In this document: piece by piece, positions 6,825 to 10,826 of the stretch
Numbering within the stretch: position 1 is the first letter of the stretch
Layout: every line of letters starts with the position of its first letter
Assembly: GCA_007118195.1 (NCBI GenBank)
Contig: SKSA01000024.1
Location: 1-10,826 of the forward strand
Length of the DNA stretch: 10,826 nucleotides
Reading direction: 5' to 3'
Source of the DNA: Anaerobacillus sp.
GTDB taxonomy: Bacteria > Bacillota > Bacilli > Bacillales > Anaerobacillaceae
Position numbers and translations under genes: made by a program
The notes under the pieces: generated by a model
Told to the model about the DNA's origin: nothing
The model's database searches: none
Seen by the model: only the letters and a program-made list of their open reading frames with translations

Positions 6825-7838
6825 ATGGAAAAGACCGAAGTGAGCTTACATGAAATGTACAAATCCATTCTTGAAGGGTATTTGCATACAGGTAGCGAGC
6901 ATGCTCTTTACGAAGCCCAACAATTTTCTAGGCAATTAATAAAGGAAAGTATGTCTCCAGAGGAAATGGTCAATCTCCATATAGCGGTAGTACAAGGGCT
7001 GATTCCACACTTACCTACAGAAGTGTTGGCAGCGAATGATTTTCTTCTAGAGGTGATGGTCAGCTACGGATTAGCCTACAGGGAGCATCAAAGTTTAAGA
7101 GATCGTCAAAAACAGTTGGAATCTGAATTAGCGGTTGCAGCCAAAATGCAACGAGAATTACTTCCAAAAGACATTCCGAAGAATCCCGCATTAGACATCG
7201 GCATTAAAACCGTTGCCGCTGATGTGGTCAGTGGTGACTATTATCATTTTATTGAAGATGAGAATGACCATATTGGTGTAGGGGTAGCAGACATCATCGG
7301 AAAAGGTGTGCCGGCTGCACTGAGCATGTCGATGATTAAATATGCCATTGACAGCTTACCTGAACAACGCTTGCAACCGAGTGCTTTACTTGAAAATTTA
7401 AATAGGGTAGTCGAGCAAAATATCAGCTCCAATATGTTTATAACGATGATTTACGGCTTATATGATTTAAATAAGCATACATTTCATTATTCAGGAGCTG
7501 GGCATGAGCCGGGCTTTTATTACAATCATAGTTCCCGGGAATTTGTTGATTTAAAGACAAAGGGCATTGTTCTTGGTGTAATGAAGAAAGCTAAATTTAA
7601 AGAATATGAGCAAAAGTTAGAGCCGGGCGATTTAGTTATACTTCTTTCTGATGGAGTGACTGAGTGTAGAGCAGAAAATGCTTTTATCGAAAGAAGTGAT
7701 ATTGTAAAAATGATCAATAAATATGTACATTTATCAGCGCAAGAAATCGTCGAAAACGTGTATTCGGAATTAGAAAAATTCCAAAATTTTGAATTACAAG
7801 ATGATTTTACTTTAATGATTTTAAGACGAGAAGTTTAA
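6825..7838 (+). CDS. rsbU: PP2C-type phosphatase RsbU, environmental-stress activator of sigma-B
   Basis: Dephosphorylates RsbV-P when activated by RsbT. The N-terminal helical domain (about 1-85) is the RsbT-binding and dimerisation region. A linker helix (about 88-120, ending MQRELLP) leads to a SpoIIE/PP2C-type phosphatase domain (about 120-335). Metal-binding and active-site aspartates are visible as Asp138 in SGDYYHF, Asp156 in GVADIIGKG, Asp276 in LLSDGVTE and Asp326/327 in QDDFTLMIL. The 337-aa length compares with 335 in B. subtilis. AAAGGGGAG (6812-6820) precedes the ATG. The stop codon overlaps the -35 of the internal sigma-B promoter. Confidence 0.95.
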   Translation: MEKTEVSLHEMYKSILEGYLHTGSEHALYEAQQFSRQLIKESMSPEEMVNLHIAVVQGLIPHLPTEVLAANDFLLEVMVSYGLAYREHQSLRDRQKQLESELAVAAKMQRELLPKDIPKNPALDIGIKTVAADVVSGDYYHFIEDENDHIGVGVADIIGKGVPAALSMSMIKYAIDSLPEQRLQPSALLENLNRVVEQNISSNMFITMIYGLYDLNKHTFHYSGAGHEPGFYYNHSSREFVDLKTKGIVLGVMKKAKFKEYEQKLEPGDLVILLSDGVTECRAENAFIERSDIVKMINKYVHLSAQEIVENVYSELEKFQNFELQDDFTLMILRREV

Positions 7839-7858
7839 AAGGTAAATGCTTGTGGTAT
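7833..7858 (+). promoter_or_regulatory. sigma-B-dependent internal promoter before rsbV
   Basis: GTTTAA (7833-7838) is a perfect sigma-B -35; its TAA is the rsbU stop codon. After 14 nt comes TGGTAT (7853-7858), 5/6 to the GGGTAT -10. B. subtilis has its sigma-B promoter at the same place. The match supports autoregulation: active sigma-B raises rsbV-rsbW-sigB-rsbX expression. Transcription would start near 7865, about 20 nt before the rsbV start. Confidence 0.82.
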
Positions 7859-7886
7859 ATAAAAAGTGTGAATGAGGAGGGTAATG

Positions 7887-8219
7887 ATGAATTTAGAAAT
7901 TAAACACATCGAAAAAGAGGGAAAACAATTTTTATTTCTTCAAGGGGAAATTGATGTTTATACGTCCGAAACACTTAAACAGTCTCTACTTCCTTTAACT
8001 GCACAAGAAGGGAACGAAGTAATCGTCGATTTTTCCGATGTAAATTATATTGATAGTACTGGTTTAGGGATTTTCATTGGTGCATTAAAATCAACGCATA
8101 ACCACGAAAGTTCTATGAAACTCACTGGAATGGCCGAAAGAGTAAGAAGGCTTTTTAAAATTACGGGATTAGATGAAATCATCGACATCGAAGAAAGTGA
8201 GAGGGAGGAAGCGAAGTGA
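7887..8219 (+). CDS. rsbV: anti-anti-sigma factor RsbV (STAS)
   Basis: Unphosphorylated RsbV binds RsbW and frees sigma-B; RsbW phosphorylates and inactivates it. The acceptor serine is Ser57 in YIDSTGLGIF, the classic anti-anti-sigma motif. LQGEIDVYTSE at the N-terminus and LFKITGLDEIID near the C-terminus are family hallmarks. The frame is open from ATG 7872, but that codon lies upstream of the ribosome binding site GGAGGG (7876-7881). ATG 7884 is only 2 nt from it and ATG 7887 is 5 nt, so 7887 (110 aa, starting MNLEIK; 109 aa in B. subtilis) is preferred. Its last 4 nt overlap rsbW. Confidence 0.95.
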   Translation: MNLEIKHIEKEGKQFLFLQGEIDVYTSETLKQSLLPLTAQEGNEVIVDFSDVNYIDSTGLGIFIGALKSTHNHESSMKLTGMAERVRRLFKITGLDEIIDIEESEREEAK

Positions 8220-8704
8220 GTCAAACATCTGATTTTTTAGAGATGAAAGTACCGGCGAAACCTGAATATGTTGGTGTTATTCGCTTAACGATATCTGGAG
8301 TCGCTAATCGGTTGGGCTATACGTACGATGACATTGAAGATATAAAAATCGCCGTTGCTGAAGCGTGTACGAATGTTGTCAACCATGCCTATGAGGAGCA
8401 GGCGGGTCAAATGACAGTCGGTTGCGGGGTGTATGAAGACCGGTTAGAGATTATGGTCGCAGATCGCGGACAAAGTGCATCTGTTGATGTGTTAAAAGGT
8501 AGTGTAGGACCGATTAGCGCTAATAAACCTGTGACCCAGTTAAAAGAAGGTGGACTAGGTTTATTTCTCATTGATACCTTAATGGATAAAGTAGAAATTA
8601 ATAATGATAATGGTGTGATTATCGTTATGACGAAGTTTCTACAAAGAGGTGAGGTGGAACAGAATGTCGGAGGGATCTCAGCAACAACCACTGATCGACA
8701 ATAG
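8216..8704 (+). CDS. rsbW: anti-sigma-B factor and RsbV kinase RsbW
   Basis: GHKL serine kinase that either holds sigma-B inactive or phosphorylates RsbV, the partner switch being set by ATP and RsbV-P levels. EMKVPAKPEYVGVIRLT opens the domain; the N-box is AVAEACTNVVNHAYE (Asn53), the G1 box VADRG and the G2 box GGLGLFLIDTLMD. The 162-aa length compares with 160 in B. subtilis. GTG start, with GGGAGG (8203-8208) 7 nt upstream; the GTGA overlap with rsbV points to coupled translation and balanced amounts. The last 41 nt overlap sigB in another frame. Confidence 0.95.
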   Translation: MSQTSDFLEMKVPAKPEYVGVIRLTISGVANRLGYTYDDIEDIKIAVAEACTNVVNHAYEEQAGQMTVGCGVYEDRLEIMVADRGQSASVDVLKGSVGPISANKPVTQLKEGGLGLFLIDTLMDKVEINNDNGVIIVMTKFLQRGEVEQNVGGISATTTDRQ

Positions 8705-9449
8705 TGTAGAAGATTTAATTATACAATTTCAAAATACGAAGTCGGAAGAGGTTCAAACAGAGCTGGTTAAAAAATATGAAGGGTTAGTCCATACGTTAGC
8801 GAAAAAGTTTTCAAAAGGTAGAGAGTATGATGATGACTTAATTCAAGTAGGGATGATCGGTCTTTTAGCTGCCCTACGTAGGTTTGATCCAACATTTGGC
8901 CGTAGCTTTGAATCTTTTGCCGTGCCAACAATTATCGGAGAAATCAAAAGGTATTTAAGAGATAAAACATGGAGCGTTCATGTTCCGAGAAGAATTAAAG
9001 AATTAGGACCTAAAATTAAAAACGCTGTTGAAAAATTAACGACTGAATTACAACGCTCTCCTAAGGTTGCTGAGATTGCAAGCTATTTAGATGTATCTGA
9101 AGAAGAAGTGTTAGAAACGATGGAGATGTCCAAAAGCTATCAAGCGCTTTCTGTTGATCGTTCCATTGAAGCGGACCAAGAAGGTGGTGCAGTAACACTA
9201 TTAGATTTAGTTGGTGCCACTGATGCTGGGTTTGAAAAGACAGATCAGCAAATGTTAATTGAAAAAGCTTTTTCTGTGTTAACGGATAGGGAAAAGCAAA
9301 TTTTATATTGTACTTTTTATGATGAACTTAGTCAAAAGGAAACCGGTGAGAAATTAGGCATCTCTCAAATGCACGTCTCGCGTCTACAAAGAAGGGCATT
9401 AGAAAAATTGAAAGACTCGTTGCCGATAAAACCGTCGGAGTGTTTGTAA
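8664..9449 (+). CDS. sigB: general-stress RNA polymerase sigma factor sigma-B
   Basis: Directs RNA polymerase to general-stress promoters (GTTT...GGGTAT type). Region 2 (about 35-110) includes DDLIQVGMIGLLAALRRFD for core binding and -10 recognition; RDKTWSVHVPRR leads into region 3; region 4 carries the helix-turn-helix SQKETGEKLGISQMHVSRL for the -35. An in-frame GTG at 8649 would add five residues but lies before the ribosome binding site; GAGGTGG (8651-8657) is 6 nt before ATG 8664, giving 261 aa (262 in B. subtilis). The start lies within rsbW, 41 nt before its stop, so sigma-B and its anti-sigma factor are translated in step. Confidence 0.96.
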   Translation: MSEGSQQQPLIDNSVEDLIIQFQNTKSEEVQTELVKKYEGLVHTLAKKFSKGREYDDDLIQVGMIGLLAALRRFDPTFGRSFESFAVPTIIGEIKRYLRDKTWSVHVPRRIKELGPKIKNAVEKLTTELQRSPKVAEIASYLDVSEEEVLETMEMSKSYQALSVDRSIEADQEGGAVTLLDLVGATDAGFEKTDQQMLIEKAFSVLTDREKQILYCTFYDELSQKETGEKLGISQMHVSRLQRRALEKLKDSLPIKPSECL

Positions 9450-9450
9450 A

Positions 9451-10056
9451 ATGAGCAAATCGCAATTATTTAACAATGTAGAAATCGCTTCGTTTCAAGA
9501 AGCGAAAAACAACAACTCCTGGTGCGGGGACGGTTTTTTTTGTGTCGAAACAGATGAATACTTTATTTGTGCAGTTTCGGATGGGCTTGGTAGTGGCCAG
9601 TTAGCGCATGATGCGTCTCAAATAGTCATTTCTTATATTAGGGACAACCATCATGAGCCGCTTACTTTCTTGATGGATAACTGTAATAAATTATTAGTAA
9701 ATAAACGAGGGGTCGTTCTTTCGATTGTGAAAGCTGACTTTAAAAATAAAGAAATCATTTATAGCAATACAGGCAATATAAATTGTATTTTTTATGCAGC
9801 TGACGGTGTTTTAACGAGAACGATACCAAAGCGAGGTTTTCTTTGTGGTAGAAAATTATCTTTTACTACACAACATATCCCTTATGGTAAGGGGATGAGG
9901 TTTATCATTTTTACTGACGGCATTGAATTACATTCCTCTTTACACAACATGATTGCAAAAGAAGATAAAATTTCTGGTGTCATTAATTTAGTGAAGGGAA
10001 GAGCAACCCTGAAAGAAGATGACATTACATTTTTGGCTGGAGATATTTTTCGATAA
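9451..10056 (+). CDS. rsbX: PP2C-type phosphatase RsbX, stressosome reset
   Basis: Dephosphorylates RsbS-P and RsbR-P and so returns RsbT to the stressosome, a negative feedback made under sigma-B control. It is a compact 201-aa SpoIIE/PP2C domain with no extra N-terminal region (199 aa in B. subtilis). Metal-site aspartates are visible as Asp27 in WCGDGFF, Asp44 in AVSDGLGSG, Asp156 in IFTDGIE and Asp190/191 in KEDDITF. It starts 1 nt after the sigB stop; GGAG at 9437-9440 is 10 nt upstream. No terminator follows directly: the first lies about 260 nt downstream. Confidence 0.94.
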   Translation: MSKSQLFNNVEIASFQEAKNNNSWCGDGFFCVETDEYFICAVSDGLGSGQLAHDASQIVISYIRDNHHEPLTFLMDNCNKLLVNKRGVVLSIVKADFKNKEIIYSNTGNINCIFYAADGVLTRTIPKRGFLCGRKLSFTTQHIPYGKGMRFIIFTDGIELHSSLHNMIAKEDKISGVINLVKGRATLKEDDITFLAGDIFR

Positions 10057-10061
10057 GAAAT

Positions 10062-10091
10062 TTGAATTTGTATATTAATGAATTTGATAAT
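10062..10091 (+). promoter_or_regulatory. possible sigma-A promoter just after rsbX
   Basis: TTGAAT (10062-10067, 4/6) is followed after 18 nt by GATAAT (10086-10091, 5/6), starting 6 nt after the rsbX stop in an A/T-rich stretch. Transcription would begin near 10098, exactly where the structured GC-richer region starts. The position fits a separate small transcript, but motifs this strong also arise by chance in A/T-rich DNA. Confidence 0.35.
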
Positions 10092-10123
10092 GAGATGTTC
10101 CTGCGTCTGCTCCTGCGGTTACA

Positions 10124-10303
10124 CGTCGCAAACCTTCATGAATCTTTCTCCAAGAGGTATTTCATGAGGTTATTGAAGTCAGTATGCTAGTAATGCTTCG
10201 AAGCGTGCATCCTCGTCGCAAAGTATCATGGAGTAATCTCAAAGGATATATTCCGTGGTGTGACCCACGGTCAGTAGCTTGGTGACGGGTAAACCGTCAT
10301 GAT
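10124..10303 (+). repeat. degenerate tandem ~90-nt units inside the structured region
   Basis: Unit 1 (about 10124-10213) and unit 2 (about 10214-10303) share anchors in the same order. CGTCGCAAA is at 10124-10132 and 10214-10222; TCATG at 10136-10140 and 10226-10230; TCTC at 10147-10150 and 10237-10240, all exactly 90 nt apart. GTCAGTA is at 10178-10184 and 10270-10276, 92 nt apart. Each unit also ends in a short hairpin (GCTTCGAAGC in unit 1, TGACGG/CCGTCA in unit 2). Between the anchors identity is near chance, so this is either an old duplication or a shared RNA architecture. Confidence 0.4.
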
Positions 10304-10313
10304 GGTTTTGTAT
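10281..10313 (+). repeat. 33-nt element, copy A
   Basis: It starts GGTGACGG, passes through AAACCGTCATG and ends TGGTTTTGTAT. Copy B lies at 10470-10501 and differs only in the loop (GT versus A) and one A/G change. It holds two competing stems: TGACGG with CCGTCA (10283-10288/10294-10299), or AAACCGT with ATGGTTT (10291-10297/10302-10308) around a CATG loop. It directly precedes the terminator at 10315. Confidence 0.75.
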
Positions 10314-10314
10314 G

Positions 10315-10348
10315 AAGGGCGGCTTATTTGTAAGTCGTCTTTATTTTT
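10315..10348 (+). terminator. intrinsic terminator upstream of tex, first after the sigma-B operon
   Basis: AAGGGCGGCTTA (10315-10326) pairs along its whole length with TAAGTCGTCTTT (10331-10342), counting three G-U pairs, around a TTTG tetraloop, followed by ATTTTT (10343-10348). It is the first clear terminator after rsbX and so probably ends the sigma-B operon message as well as any transcript starting near 10098. Confidence 0.82.
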
Positions 10349-10373
10349 AGTGTAAGAAAATATAAAATAGATA

Positions 10374-10406
10374 CCATGTTGAAAGTTTCTCGAACGTACA
10401 ACATGG
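10374..10406. other. perfect 8-bp inverted repeat with inner stem
   Basis: CCATGTTG (10374-10381) and CAACATGG (10399-10406) are exact inverted repeats. Inside, GTTT (10385-10388) pairs with GAAC (10392-10395) around CTC, separated from the outer stem by a symmetric AAA/GTA internal loop. No T-run follows, so it is not an intrinsic terminator. It lies between the tex-proximal terminator and the tex start; it could be a DNA operator or an RNA stem in a tex leader. Confidence 0.6.
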
Positions 10407-10469
10407 ATGTTGTGGTTAGTTGTTATATAGCATAGAGAGAGAAATCGACCGTCAATTTACATGCCAAAT

Positions 10470-10501
10470 GGTGACGGAAAACCGTCATGGTGGTTTTGTA
10501 T
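10470..10501 (+). repeat. 33-nt element, copy B
   Basis: It starts GGTGACGG, passes through AAAACCGTCATGG and ends TGGTTTTGTAT, 189 nt after copy A. TGACGG (10472-10477) pairs with CCGTCA (10482-10487) around AAAA. Alternatively AAAACCGT (10478-10485) pairs with GTGGTTTT (10490-10497) around CATG. The A-to-G difference from copy A keeps the second stem paired (T-A becomes T-G). It ends 35 nt before the tex start. Confidence 0.75.
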
Positions 10502-10536
10502 ACAGTACATATATTCAAGGAAGTTGGTGTTGATTA

Positions 10537-10826
10537 ATGGAAGAGAAAAGACAAAGTATGTTGCAGTTACTTACTAAAGAAACGTCTTTTTCAAGTAAAG
10601 CAATTCAAAATGTAGTGTCATTAATTGAGGAAGGGAATACGGTACCGTTTATTGCGCGATATCGAAAAGAGTTAACGGGCTCCCTTGACGAAGTGCAAAT
10701 TAGAACTATAGTCGATAGATGGACATACATAAATAACTTAGAAACGAGAAAAGAAGAAGTAGTTCGTCTTATTCAAGAACAGGACAAGCTGACAGAAGAA
10801 CTTCACGGTAAAATTTTAAAAGCTAC
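10537..10826 (+). CDS. tex: Tex family RNA-binding transcriptional accessory protein (5' part, runs off the window)
   Basis: Only the first 96 codons are present. The sequence MEEKRQSMLQLLTKE, then the diagnostic EEGNTVPFIARYRKELTG (about 35-52) and the basic, helical stretch LETRKEEVVRLIQEQDKL, is the N-terminal helical domain of Tex proteins. In complete members this is followed by a YqgF-like domain, HhH motifs and a C-terminal S1 RNA-binding domain, none visible here. B. subtilis carries its Tex homologue (YdcI) near the end of the same sigB region. The ATG has only a weak ribosome binding site: GGTG at 10526-10529, 7 nt upstream, while AAGGAAG (10517-10523) is 13 nt away. Tex proteins bind nucleic acid and affect transcription; the precise role is not settled. 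Confidence 0.9.
   Translation, partial: MEEKRQSMLQLLTKETSFSSKAIQNVVSLIEEGNTVPFIARYRKELTGSLDEVQIRTIVDRWTYINNLETRKEEVVRLIQEQDKLTEELHGKILKA

Larger units (their letters stand above)
10098..10348 (+). ncRNA. candidate structured non-coding RNA between rsbX and tex
   Basis: No supported gene lies here, but the + strand can form a dense series of stem-loops. They are TGCGGT/GTCGCA (10114-10119 with 10125-10130); CCTTCATGAA/TTCATGAGG with one bulge (10133-10142 with 10161-10169); GCTTCGAAGC (10195-10204); GGAGTAATC with GATATATTCC, one bulged A (10230-10238 with 10245-10254); CCGTGG/CCACGG (10253-10258 with 10265-10270, sharing two C with the previous stem); TGACGG/CCGTCA (10283-10288 with 10294-10299); then the terminator. 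A possible promoter stands upstream. It could be an independent small RNA, a structured rsbX 3' UTR, or a leader acting on tex by termination. I could not match it to tRNA, 6S, SRP, tmRNA or any riboswitch class I know. Confidence 0.4.
10349..10536 (+). other. 188-nt tex upstream region
   Basis: Apart from the inverted repeat at 10374-10406 and the repeat copy at 10470-10501, I see no gene here. No convincing sigma-A promoter is present: TATAAA at 10361-10366 has no matching -35, and TTGTGG (10410-10415) has only TAGAGA at the right distance. GTTTCT with GGATGT at 14 nt (10385-10390, 10405-10410) is a poor sigma-B-like match. The promoter for tex is therefore undecided and may lie further upstream. 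Confidence 0.4.

Noticed and set aside
10090..10167. 25-codon frame rich in cysteine (CxCxCxC near its start)
   Set aside because: No ribosome binding site precedes the ATG, it overlaps the -10 of the possible promoter, and its sequence coincides with RNA stems. Most likely chance.
10184..10285. 33-codon frame ending in CDPRSVAW, open upstream to 10142
   Set aside because: It looks somewhat protein-like with several Trp, but GAGG is 14 nt from the ATG and the frame runs through three stems. No support as a gene.
10098..10348. Group II intron, tmRNA, SRP RNA, T-box or c-di-GMP riboswitch as identity of the structured region
   Set aside because: None of the hallmark sequences I know is present: no domain V stem, no T-box sequence, no SRP loop, no c-di-GMP aptamer core. 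A CGCAAA string alone is not enough.
10385..10410. Sigma-B-like GTTTCT-N14-GGATGT before tex
   Set aside because: Only 4/6 in each half and it overlaps the hairpin arms; no better than chance.

Overview
The window reads as a low-GC, spore-forming Bacillaceae chromosome (Bacillus or a close relative). All genes lie on the + strand and follow the alr - ndoAI/ndoA - rsbRSTUVW - sigB - rsbX order known from Bacillus subtilis. The proteins match that group closely: the MazF/NdoA toxin and the STAS proteins are nearly the B. subtilis sequences, and the phosphorylated Thr171 and Thr205 of RsbRA sit at identical positions. The exact genus cannot be fixed from the sequence.

Layout. 1-144: intergenic DNA with a 17-nt direct repeat and a weak promoter. 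145-1677: nnr, a bifunctional NAD(P)HX repair enzyme. 1748-2773: a YdcC-like lipoprotein, whose ribosome binding site lies in a hairpin arm and which is followed by a terminator. 3006-4175: alr, alanine racemase, with a good sigma-A promoter; its true start is about 44 codons inside the longest open frame. 4330-4959: the ndoAI/ndoA (MazEF-type) toxin-antitoxin pair with an extended -10 promoter, closed by a strong terminator. 5212-10056: the complete eight-gene sigma-B module. 10057-10536: 480 nt without a convincing gene but full of RNA-like secondary structure. 10537 to the end: the 5' part of tex.

How the genes work together. RsbRA and RsbS form the stressosome, which holds the kinase RsbT. 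Under stress RsbT phosphorylates them, is released and activates the phosphatase RsbU. RsbU dephosphorylates RsbV, RsbV binds the anti-sigma factor RsbW, and sigma-B is freed. RsbX resets the stressosome. A near-consensus sigma-B promoter (GTTTAA, 14 nt, TGGTAT) overlaps the rsbU stop codon, so sigma-B can raise expression of rsbV-rsbW-sigB-rsbX.

The least explained part is 10057-10536. It holds a possible promoter, a run of stem-loops within two ~90-nt units that share sequence anchors, a 12-bp intrinsic terminator, an isolated 33-nt hairpin, and two copies of a ~33-nt element that can fold in two exclusive ways. I read this as a candidate structured non-coding RNA, or a structured 3' UTR/leader, between rsbX and tex. 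No known RNA family was recognised. The rest of the window is a conserved, well-described region.
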